From Bacteroidetes bacterium UBA5697 (lineage in GTDB: Bacteria; Bacteroidota; Bacteroidia; B-17B0; Aurantibacillaceae): 38,985 nt of DNA. Numbering within the stretch: position 1 is the stretch's first letter; every line of letters begins with the position of its first letter. The translations under genes were made by a program, and so were the position numbers. Where the stretch lies: NCBI GenBank assembly GCA_002420145.1, contig DIHL01000029.1, forward strand, positions 2,501-41,485, read 5' to 3'. Below, piece by piece: positions 1 through 8,096 of the stretch. Below the pieces are notes generated by a model, which did no database searches, was not told where the DNA came from, and saw only the letters and a program-made list of their open reading frames with translations.

Positions 1-688
1 CCCTATTCAGACTCGCTTTCGCTGCGGTTGACGGACCTGAAGTCCTTAACCTTGCCAATGAAGAGTAACTCGTAGGCTCATTATACAAAAGGCACGCCGT
101 CACCCCACTTAAGGGCTCCGACCGCTTGTAAGCGCATGGTTTCAGGTTCTATTTCACTCCGTTGTTCACGGTTCTTTTCACCTTTCCTTCACAGTACTAG
201 TTCACTATCGGTCTCTTGGGAGTATTTAGCCTTACCGGATGGTGCCGGCAAATTCCTACAGGGCGTCTCCGACCCCGCAGTACTCAGGATACTACTAGGT
301 ATATATTCTATGTCGTGTACGGGATTATCACCCTCTTTGATCGGCCTTTCCAAACCTGTTCCACTATAAAATATAAGTCCACATTGTAGTCCTATAACCC
401 CAGTGTTGCCGTAACAACACTGGTTTGGGCTGTTCCGCGTTCGCTCGCCACTACTTACGGAATCATTATTTATTTTCTCCTCCTCCGCCTACTTAGATGT
501 TTCAGTTCAGCGGGTTTGCTTCTCATCTTATCGATGGATAATATACCTTCAGTATACTGGGTTGTCCCATTCGGAAATCTAGGGATATAATGAGTATTTG
601 CCTCTCCCCCTAGCTTATCGCAGCTTATCACGTCCTTCTTCGCCTCCAAGAGCCAAGGCATCCTCCATGCGCCCTTATTTACTTTCTT
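1..688 (-). rRNA. rrl: 23S rRNA, 5' part (cut by window edge)
   Basis: Large-subunit rRNA; the complement reads from the 5' end of 23S and runs off the left edge, so only about the first quarter is present. The conserved 5' segment containing GGATGCC and CGAAGAAGGACGTG is recognisable on the minus strand around 620-663. Aligning GGATGCC to the E. coli molecule puts base 1 near 688, give or take a few bases. It lies downstream of 16S, tRNA-Ile and tRNA-Ala in the same transcript. Short open frames inside it are not genes. Confidence 0.97.
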
Positions 689-769
689 ATGTTATGCTTA
701 ACGCATCATAATATTTTTACTTGTTTAATTTGATCACAAAACATCACTGTTTTGCTCTCGTGTCTTTCT

Positions 770-785
770 CAATATGTCAAAGAAC
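770..785 (-). promoter_or_regulatory. boxA-like antitermination site in the 16S-23S spacer
   Basis: The minus strand reads GTTCTTTGACATATTG, about 80 bases before 23S. The core GTTCTTTGA recurs in the 16S leader (2917-2933). Position in leader and spacer, and the core itself, fit boxA elements that recruit the NusB/S10 antitermination complex in rRNA operons. The role is inferred from position and family knowledge. Confidence 0.6.
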
Positions 786-795
786 TGGTTTCATC

Positions 796-826
796 AGATT
801 CAAGATGAAAGATTTAAGATTCAAGA
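796..826. repeat. Direct repeat in the rRNA spacer
   Basis: AGATTCAAGA occurs at 796-805 and again at 817-826 inside an AT-rich stretch between boxA and tRNA-Ala. It looks like simple spacer sequence with no coding potential; function unknown. Confidence 0.6.
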
Positions 827-863
827 CCTTAAACTTTAAATTGAAACCCTATGAATTAAAATG

Positions 864-937
864 TGGAGAATAACGGATTCGAACCGTTGACCCCCTGCGT
901 GCAAGGCAGGTGCTCTAGCCAGCTGAGCTAATCCCCC
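864..937 (-). tRNA. tRNA-Ala (anticodon TGC)
   Basis: A complete cloverleaf on the minus strand. The acceptor stem GGGGGAT pairs with ATTCTCC, the D arm is present, and the anticodon stem CCTGC/GCAGG carries loop CTTGCAC (anticodon TGC). The T arm contains GGTTCGAATCC. The discriminator base is A, and 3' CCA is not encoded (CAT follows). Placement after tRNA-Ile in the 16S-23S spacer is the usual order. Confidence 0.97.
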
Positions 938-956
938 AAAATGTCGAGTTGTTAAG

Positions 957-1030
957 TAGTCCCGAGCGGATTTGAACCGCTGACCCCTACATTATCAGTG
1001 TAGTGCTCTAACCAACTGAGCTACGGGACT
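957..1030 (-). tRNA. tRNA-Ile (anticodon GAT)
   Basis: A complete cloverleaf on the minus strand. The acceptor AGTCCCG pairs perfectly with CGGGACT, the anticodon stem CTACA/TGTAG carries loop CTGATAA (anticodon GAT), and the T arm has GGTTCAAATCC. The discriminator is A; CCA is not encoded. It lies 19 bases before tRNA-Ala and is transcribed with 16S and 23S. Confidence 0.97.
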
Positions 1031-1048
1031 ATTCTAATTTGGCAATTC

Positions 1049-1111
1049 GACAATTTGACAATTTGATAATTACATTTTCAAATCAACTAATTGTCTCATC
1101 GACTAATTGTC
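1049..1111. repeat. Inverted GACAATT repeat between 16S and tRNA-Ile
   Basis: Two GACAATT copies (1049-1055 and 1057-1063) face two AATTGTC copies (1089-1095 and 1105-1111), with an AT-rich centre. The RNA could fold into an imperfect hairpin between 16S and tRNA-Ile. It may be a spacer processing structure or an interspersed repeat lodged in the spacer; the sequence alone does not decide. Confidence 0.6.
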
Positions 1112-1227
1112 CGTACCTCATTAATTAAAGCCCACTTGGCTCGTTTTTGGGTTTTGTTTTTTTAATTCCAGTTAATAAATTGATTCCAAAAAAATAGCAG
1201 TAACCCTTCTAAAAGAGTTTCTATCTG

Positions 1228-1245
1228 TTACATTTAGCGCTAGAC
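1228..1245 (-). other. 3' arm of a putative pre-16S processing stem
   Basis: TTACAT (1228-1233) plus GCTAGAC (1239-1245) is the reverse complement of GTCTAGCATGTAA at 2827-2839, with a five-base bulge. The two arms flank 16S on either side, as expected of the long stem that RNase III-type enzymes cut to release pre-16S. Pairing is seen; processing is inferred. Confidence 0.5.
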
Positions 1246-1254
1246 GCTTCTCCA

Positions 1255-2779
<1,525 letters not shown>

Positions 2780-2826
2780 AAAAGTAATTTGATCTAGATA
2801 TTCATATCTAGGAATGTCTGTTCAGG

Positions 2827-2839
2827 GTCTAGCATGTAA
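2827..2839 (-). other. 5' arm of a putative pre-16S processing stem
   Basis: GTCTAGCATGTAA pairs with 1228-1245 on the other side of 16S; see that entry. Confidence 0.5.
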
Positions 2840-2916
2840 TTATGATAAAAGTATCACTACTCTTATCTTCAGATGTACACTCCTTATTCAGAGTTATCTG
2901 CTACATTTTTTGGTTT

Positions 2917-2933
2917 CAATTTTTTCAAAGAAC
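2917..2933 (-). promoter_or_regulatory. boxA-like antitermination site in the 16S leader
   Basis: The minus strand reads GTTCTTTGAAAAAATTG, sharing GTTCTTTGA with the spacer copy at 770-785. It lies about 140 bases before 16S and about 100 bases after the inner promoter, the expected place for an rRNA antitermination element. Confidence 0.6.
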
Positions 2934-3034
2934 TTAGTTAGTAAACTAACTTAATATATCTTTTAGTCTCTTCGCTCGAAAGCTCTTAACTAATAAATCT
3001 CTTAATGAACGTCCGCTATTTTCATTTGCGGGCT

Positions 3035-3067
3035 GCAAAAGTACATATCCTTTTTCTAACCACCAAA
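3035..3067 (-). promoter_or_regulatory. rRNA promoter, proximal
   Basis: The minus strand has TTTG (3067-3064), a 21-base spacer and TACTTTTG (3042-3035). This is a full match to the Bacteroidota primary-sigma form TTTG-N-TAnnTTTG. It is followed by CAGCCCG, where transcription should begin, roughly 250 bases before mature 16S. Confidence 0.8.
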
Positions 3068-3149
3068 TTTATTTTAAAAAAATTTAATCTTTTTTTAAAT
3101 AAACTTCTCTCTCTCCTTTTATACTCTCACATCCTCAAATAACGGGCTG

Positions 3150-3178
3150 CAAATGTATAGATTATTTTCTTTCCTGCA
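3150..3178 (-). promoter_or_regulatory. rRNA promoter, distal
   Basis: The minus strand has TTG (3178-3176), an 18-base spacer and TACATTTG (3157-3150). The bases after the -7 element (CAGCCCG) are the same as in the proximal promoter 115 bases downstream, so both transcripts would begin with the same sequence. Confidence 0.7.
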
Positions 3179-3225
3179 AGATTTATTTTGGATTTTTTTA
3201 GAAATTTTTTGGATTTTTTGTCGAA

Positions 3226-4737
3226 TTAGCGAATTCTGTAGATGTATGTGGTTTGATTGTCGTTTACTGGATTTAAAAAATGCATCGTTTTATCAATGAA
3301 ACTAGGCTCAATGGTTGCCTCATACTGTAGTGTTGGAAATCTTTTTCTAAGTGAATCAACTCTCGCATTAATATTCTCAGCCTGCATAAACACTACATAA
3401 TTAGGTCTTTTATCGGGCTGCATACTATTGTATATTTTAAGTGCTGTGTCTGGCGGCGTTATTTTAGTAACACCAATGGTCGATCCCCATTTTCCTAAAT
3501 AAAAAAGTGGTGGTAGCAAAAAATCATCACGATTAAAATCATCTATCATAACCATTTTTAAATCTTCTTTTTGGGCTACATAACACATAGCCTCTACTCT
3601 GTTTTTTTTAGAATATGAAAATGTAAGCGCTGGAAGTAGAATAGAATTAATAATCACACAGAATATCATTGAATTTTTAAACCATTTTTTATTTGCCCAA
3701 TCTTTATATTCAATGATTTGAAAGAGTCCAATAAAGCCTAAAATAATTACAAAAGGAATAATTGGCAATATAAAACGCTCTTGTTTATTAGGGAAATAAG
3801 TATGAAAAGCTAGAAAGAAAAGGGACGGCCAAAATAATATACTTTCTTTTTTCCAATTTTTAAAATACCCATAAAATAAAAATATACTTAATGGCGGAAT
3901 TAATAATCCTAAAATAATAGAGAAATACATGTGCCAAACATTAGCTCCGTATGTAGTTGCATTTTCAATATTGTAACGCACATACTCAGTAAATTCAGCA
4001 AAAGGTCTATGCCAAATAAAATAATCTACAACTCCTTGAGTTAAAAAAGCGATTCCTAAAAACCCTAGAATTATTAAAACAATACTTTTAAAAGATGAGC
4101 GTAGTAGCAATAAAGCTAATCCAAATCCTGCTGAGAACAATATCGTTTGAAAACGAATAGAAAACGCTACTCCAAGCCAAATACCCACAAGTAAAGCGTC
4201 TTTTACAGTAAGTTTAAAATCATTTTTTACTATATGCCAAGTAGCTATTAAAAGTGGTGGAATACAAACAAATTCTACTAAATTTCTCACGCTCATGAAA
4301 GGCATAAACCATAGAATAGCCAAAGTTAACCCTACCCAAGATGCCACCTTTAGATTTGAACGCTTATACGTTATTTTAAATCCATAATAAATAATTAGCA
4401 TTGACCATAATGCATGAATAAAACGCACAACATACATTTTACCTTGAGGGTCTGTCAATCCAAAAAATGTCAGTGTTTTGAAAATGATAAAATGCAAACC
4501 AACGTATAAAAAGCTATGCCCTTGAGGAATGCGATTTGGGTCGCTATCAGAAGGTAACCAATTATTATAATCTTCGCCATCCACCCATGATTGAGAAGCT
4601 TCTACAATTAAAAAATGATCGTCGTGAAACCCAAAACCTTTTGAAAAAATTGCAGCTAATAACCTAAAAATTAAGCCTAAAAAAATGGCTGTACGAAGTG
4701 GGTGTAGTTTAAAATAATTCTTAAACGATTCTATCAT
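3226..4737 (-). CDS. GT-C fold membrane glycosyltransferase (mannosyltransferase-like)
   Basis: A 503-residue integral membrane protein with many hydrophobic segments from residue 15 to about 360 and a soluble C-terminal part. Near the N terminus, after the first membrane segment, it has an acidic loop with His38-Asp39-Asp40. This resembles the catalytic acidic motif of lipid-phosphate-sugar-dependent GT-C enzymes (GT22/GT39 types). It would transfer a sugar to a lipid-linked or surface glycan on the periplasmic face. Its ATG overlaps the stop of the upstream permease gene by one base (TAATG), so the two are translationally coupled. Acceptor and sugar cannot be told from sequence. The family call rests on topology and the acidic loop only. 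Confidence 0.65.
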   Translation of the reverse strand: MIESFKNYFKLHPLRTAIFLGLIFRLLAAIFSKGFGFHDDHFLIVEASQSWVDGEDYNNWLPSDSDPNRIPQGHSFLYVGLHFIIFKTLTFFGLTDPQGKMYVVRFIHALWSMLIIYYGFKITYKRSNLKVASWVGLTLAILWFMPFMSVRNLVEFVCIPPLLIATWHIVKNDFKLTVKDALLVGIWLGVAFSIRFQTILFSAGFGLALLLLRSSFKSIVLIILGFLGIAFLTQGVVDYFIWHRPFAEFTEYVRYNIENATTYGANVWHMYFSIILGLLIPPLSIFLFYGYFKNWKKESILFWPSLFFLAFHTYFPNKQERFILPIIPFVIILGFIGLFQIIEYKDWANKKWFKNSMIFCVIINSILLPALTFSYSKKNRVEAMCYVAQKEDLKMVMIDDFNRDDFLLPPLFYLGKWGSTIGVTKITPPDTALKIYNSMQPDKRPNYVVFMQAENINARVDSLRKRFPTLQYEATIEPSFIDKTMHFLNPVNDNQTTYIYRIR

Positions 4738-5858
4738 TATTTTTGAGATTTTGAATATAAAAACAAGGCTACAAAAGAAAATAAAATATTAGGTATCCAC
4801 ACAGCCACCATTGGCTGCGCAAGACCTGATGTAGCAAAAGTGGTTGAAACATGCATAAATAAAATATACATACAACTAATCACAAGTCCTAAAGCAATAT
4901 GCAAACCTACCCCACCTCTTACTTTACGTGAAGAGATTGAAACTCCTATAATAGTGAGAATAAAAGTAGCAAAAGGGAAAGCCGTTCTTTTATACATTTC
5001 CACTTCAAAAAATTCTACGCGACTTGAGCCTTTTATTTTTTCTCGAATTATAAATTCTTTCAATTCAAAGTAATTTAATACTTCGAATTTACTTTCCATC
5101 CTAATCATATCTTTTGGAGAAAAATCTATCTTAATTCTTTTTGAGGGAGTAAACTTGTGAGTTTCTTTAAAAACAAATTTGGATTTTAAAGACTTTAATG
5201 AGTCAGAAGGCGCGTAAATAAGCTCTCTCTCAAACACATTCACTAAATCCCATGATGATGAAACGCTATCCCATTTCATACTCTCAGCTTTTAAAATGCC
5301 AGTTTGCTTATTATTTGAAATTTTTTCGATTGAAATCTCGTTAACTGAATTAGTAAAATTATCGTAACCACCCATGTATAAAGTTACTCCTGGGGCTATT
5401 TGCTTGTGAATATTTCTTTCGTCGGTATTATATCCTTCGTTAATGTATTTATCCTCAAATCCAATACGTACTTTATTTGAACGAGGGATAATGAAATGAT
5501 TTAATAATAGAGACATTAAGGTGATTAATCCTGCGCCAATCATATACGGTCTTAATATTCTTCTAAAGCTTGTTCCACTTGATAAAATGGCCACAAACTC
5601 TGTTTTATAAGCCATTTTAGAGGTAAATAAAATAACAGCAATAAACGTAAATAACGGACTAAATAAATTTCCGTAGTAAGGAATAAAATTTAAGTAATGA
5701 TCAAAAATAATTTCTTTGATAGGAATTTTTTCGGAAATGAAATTTGATAATTTTTCGGAAATGTCAAACACAATAAAAATACAAAGCATAAGAGATATAG
5801 AAAAGAAAAACGTTCCTATAAATCTTTTAAGTATGTATTTATCTAGTATTTTAAGCAT
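4737..5858 (-). CDS. LptF/LptG family permease
   Basis: A 373-residue inner-membrane protein. The architecture is typical of LptF/LptG: an N-terminal amphipathic start (ILDKYILKRFIGTF), three transmembrane segments, a periplasmic jellyroll-like domain (about 130-280), then three more membrane segments. These proteins pair with the ATPase LptB to pull lipopolysaccharide out of the inner membrane. Which of the two subunits it represents is not clear. It lies directly downstream of tgt and overlaps the next gene by one base. A hairpin-forming repeat (5868-5892) is inserted 9 bases before its start codon, inside the tgt-permease spacer. Confidence 0.88.
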   Translation of the reverse strand: MLKILDKYILKRFIGTFFFSISLMLCIFIVFDISEKLSNFISEKIPIKEIIFDHYLNFIPYYGNLFSPLFTFIAVILFTSKMAYKTEFVAILSSGTSFRRILRPYMIGAGLITLMSLLLNHFIIPRSNKVRIGFEDKYINEGYNTDERNIHKQIAPGVTLYMGGYDNFTNSVNEISIEKISNNKQTGILKAESMKWDSVSSSWDLVNVFERELIYAPSDSLKSLKSKFVFKETHKFTPSKRIKIDFSPKDMIRMESKFEVLNYFELKEFIIREKIKGSSRVEFFEVEMYKRTAFPFATFILTIIGVSISSRKVRGGVGLHIALGLVISCMYILFMHVSTTFATSGLAQPMVAVWIPNILFSFVALFLYSKSQK

Positions 5859-5867
5859 AATTGAATT

Positions 5868-5892
5868 GCCTTCGACTCCGCTCAGGCTGACA
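5868..5892 (-). repeat. REP-like hairpin repeat, copy 1
   Basis: The plus strand reads GCCT-TCGACTCCGCTC-AGGC followed by TGACA. The ends pair (5868-5871 with 5884-5887). The core GACTCCGCTC is shared with copy 2 at 26303-26325. It is placed just before the start codon of the permease gene, within what should be the tgt-permease transcript. Confidence 0.7.
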
Positions 5893-5900
5893 AATTAAAT

Positions 5901-7031
5901 TTACAAGCGTTGCGCTAATTGTTTTACCATTTTATTTTTCCAATCATAGAAAGTACCATCAATAATTCTATTTCTAGCTTCAGTAACTAACCATAAATAA
6001 AAAGCCAAATTATGAACACTTGCTATTTGTGCTCCTAAAAATTCATTGCAATGAACTAAATGACGAAGGTATGCTTTTGAGTATTCTCTATCTACATAGC
6101 TTGTTCCTTTTTCATCTAATGGAGAAAAATCATTTTTCCATTTCTCATTCTTGATATTAATAATACCGTTTTGCGTGAATAATAAACCATGACGCGCATT
6201 ACGAGTAGGCATGACACAATCAAACATATCTATCCCTAAAGCAATGCCTTCTAAAATATTAACTGGTGTGCCAACTCCCATTAAATAACGAGGTTTATCA
6301 ACCGGTAAAATATTACAAACCAATTCCGTCATTTCATACATATCTTCAGCTGGTTCGCCAACTGATAATCCGCCAATCGCATTTCCCTCCGCATTTTTAG
6401 AAGCAATATACTCAGCTGACTGTACTCGCAAATCTTTATAAACAGAACCTTGTACTATTGGGAATAAAGCTTGAGAATAACCATATTTTGGTTCCGTTTC
6501 ATTGAAACGAGTTATACATCTATCTAACCAACGGTGTGTTAATCCCATGGAATTTTTGGCATAAGTATAATCACATGGATATGGAGTACACTCATCAAAT
6601 GCCATCATAATATCAGCTCCAATGGTTCGCTCAATATCCATCACTCTTTCTGGTGTAAACAAATGTTTGCTCCCATCAATATGTGATTTAAAGGTTGCTC
6701 CTTCTTCGGTTAATTTACGAGAATTGGCTAATGAAAATACTTGATAACCTCCACTATCTGTTAAAATTGGTCTATCCCAACCATTAAATTTATGCAATCC
6801 GCCAGCGTTTTCTAAAACTTCCAATCCTGGTCGTAAATATAAATGATAAGTATTTCCTAATATTATTTGAGCTTTAATATCGTCTTTTAATTCTCGCTGA
6901 TGAACTGCTTTTACAGTAGCGGCAGTGCCAACAGGCATGAAAATAGGAGTTTGTATTTGACCATGGTCAGTTTCAATAACACCAACTCTGGCTTTTGTTT
7001 GTTTGTCTTTATGAAGAAGCGAAAATTTCAC
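5901..7031 (-). CDS. tgt: Queuine/preQ1 tRNA-guanine transglycosylase
   Basis: Replaces guanine 34 with the queuosine precursor preQ1 in GUN-anticodon tRNAs. At 376 residues it has the usual length. Visible motifs are the substrate loop TDSGGYQVFS (91-100, with Asp92), GGLSVGEP (220-227) and the nucleophile motif GIDMFDC (266-272). The C-terminal zinc site is altered: the three cysteines of the classical CxCxxC are Gly309, Ser311 and Asp314, while the partner His340 and the flanking YSKAYLRHL are kept. I recall the same loss in other Bacteroidota Tgt proteins, so this looks like a lineage variant and not a dead gene. First gene of the tgt-permease-glycosyltransferase group. Confidence 0.97.
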   Translation of the reverse strand: MKFSLLHKDKQTKARVGVIETDHGQIQTPIFMPVGTAATVKAVHQRELKDDIKAQIILGNTYHLYLRPGLEVLENAGGLHKFNGWDRPILTDSGGYQVFSLANSRKLTEEGATFKSHIDGSKHLFTPERVMDIERTIGADIMMAFDECTPYPCDYTYAKNSMGLTHRWLDRCITRFNETEPKYGYSQALFPIVQGSVYKDLRVQSAEYIASKNAEGNAIGGLSVGEPAEDMYEMTELVCNILPVDKPRYLMGVGTPVNILEGIALGIDMFDCVMPTRNARHGLLFTQNGIINIKNEKWKNDFSPLDEKGTSYVDREYSKAYLRHLVHCNEFLGAQIASVHNLAFYLWLVTEARNRIIDGTFYDWKNKMVKQLAQRL

Positions 7032-7109
7032 AAGTTAATTTTTAGTGCATAAAGATACATTTTTTAGCTAGAGAGTAGATTAATTAGAAAGTTCTAAGTA
7101 AATTTTTAC

Positions 7110-7125
7110 CACTTATTGGCAAAAA
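7110..7125 (+). promoter_or_regulatory. Shared upstream element, copy 1
   Basis: CACTTATTGGCAAAAA lies 113 bases before the ATG at 7223. The same 16-mer with one change (C for T at position 8) lies at 30584-30599, 114 bases before the ATG at 30698. Both genes encode secreted proteins. Possible activator or upstream site; function unproven. Confidence 0.35.
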
Positions 7126-7173
7126 CCTACCAGATACAAAGTGTAATTGTAAAGTTCTGTTAAATACAATGTT

Positions 7174-7190
7174 TTGGCACGTCCATTGAA
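7174..7190 (+). promoter_or_regulatory. Sigma54-like promoter before the His/Gly/Tyr-rich gene
   Basis: TTGGCACG-TCCA-TTGA matches the -24 element of RpoN promoters perfectly (TTGGCACG). The -12 element is TTGA where TTGC is the rule, so one near-invariant base is off. It would start transcription about 22 bases before the ATG at 7223. No TAnnTTTG promoter is seen in this gap. Confidence 0.45.
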
Positions 7191-7222
7191 AATAGTACTA
7201 CAAACAATTAAAATTTAAAATC

Positions 7223-8029
7223 ATGAAAACCTCTCTTAAAACATTAACTACTATTTGTACAGTAATTATTAGTTTGAATTTAAGCGCACAAAGAAGCCAT
7301 AATGGGAATCAACCACAATCTCATAATCAACCTCAACAAACACAAAATAATAGCAACAAAAACCAAAAACATGGATGGGGAGGAAGTCATCACGGGCATG
7401 GGCCTTGGGGTGGTAATGTAACAGTTCATATTGGAGGATATCCAAACTATTATGGGCCAAACAACTACTATGGTTACGGTTACAACAATTATTACAATGT
7501 AAAAAAAGCCGCAAGAGGATCTATTCGTCAGTCAGCTAATGTTATTAGACAAGCTTTACAGTTTTCGGATTGGAATGATATATATTCTCCATGGTTAGCA
7601 AAAGCTATCAGACATCAACAATACGCAAAGCAATTATATTTTTGGGGAGATTATGCTGGAGCTTTAAATCATGCTGAACGTGCTGGATTCTTAGCTTGGA
7701 ATACCTTAAGTTACTTTAATAATTCATACGGCTATGATGATGGATTTGCAGGAGATGGCTATCCAAATCCATACAGCGACCCAAATAATCCGTATTATAG
7801 AAAAAGTAATCCAAACGATGGTTCTACTCAACCGAATACATCAAGTAGTGATGAAGACTATGGATACAGAAAAGGCTTAAATGAAAATAATTCTGATTCT
7901 AAAAAAACACAGCAACCAAAAACTGAACAAAAAATGGAAAAGACAGAATTAGATAATTCATTACCACAAGGTAAACTAAGCGATAAAGAATTATTAAAAA
8001 CAAATGGAAATGATTTAGATATAGAATAG
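7223..8029 (+). CDS. Secreted His/Gly/Tyr/Asn-rich protein of unknown function
   Basis: 268 residues with a signal peptide (about 1-22, ending LSAQ). A low-complexity stretch rich in Asn, Gln and His is followed by a Gly-His-Tyr segment (about 50-90, GGSHHGHGPWGG and YYGYGYNNYY). A compact, probably helical domain spans about 93-165 (SANVIRQALQFSDWND, ARAxF-like helices). A polar, charged C-terminal tail follows, with no T9SS sorting signal. The His-rich part could bind metal, but nothing shows this. It is a stand-alone gene: a sigma54-like promoter lies before it and a strong terminator after it (8049-8081). I do not recognise the family. Confidence 0.8.
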   Translation: MKTSLKTLTTICTVIISLNLSAQRSHNGNQPQSHNQPQQTQNNSNKNQKHGWGGSHHGHGPWGGNVTVHIGGYPNYYGPNNYYGYGYNNYYNVKKAARGSIRQSANVIRQALQFSDWNDIYSPWLAKAIRHQQYAKQLYFWGDYAGALNHAERAGFLAWNTLSYFNNSYGYDDGFAGDGYPNPYSDPNNPYYRKSNPNDGSTQPNTSSSDEDYGYRKGLNENNSDSKKTQQPKTEQKMEKTELDNSLPQGKLSDKELLKTNGNDLDIE

Positions 8030-8048
8030 TGTTAAGTTATTCAGCATC

Positions 8049-8081
8049 AAAAAAGTCCGTCCTAATTGGGTCGGACTTTTT
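8049..8081 (+). terminator. Rho-independent terminator
   Basis: AAAAAGTCCG (8050-8059) pairs perfectly with CGGACTTTTT (8072-8081), and two further G-C pairs form inside. The A-run and T-run make it usable in both directions. It closes the gene ending at 8029, just before lnt. Confidence 0.85.
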
Positions 8082-8096
8082 ATTTATATTTAACCC

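Larger units (their letters stand above)
2780..3225 (-). other. rRNA leader and promoter region
   Basis: This 446-base stretch holds no gene. Going from 16S outward it contains a perfect 8-bp inverted repeat (2794-2811, CTAGATAT/ATATCTAG), the 5' arm of a pre-16S stem (2827-2839), a boxA-like site (2917-2933), and two tandem promoters (3035-3067 and 3150-3178). No convincing terminator is seen after the glycosyltransferase gene that ends at 3226, so transcription from that operon may run into the rRNA promoters. Confidence 0.7.

Noticed and set aside
136..661. Open frames inside the 23S segment
   Set aside because: They lie wholly in rRNA sequence and have no protein-like features.
8085..8092. 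TATATTTA before lnt as a -7 element
   Set aside because: It ends 4 bases before the ATG, so transcription would start inside the coding region; the last consensus G is also missing.
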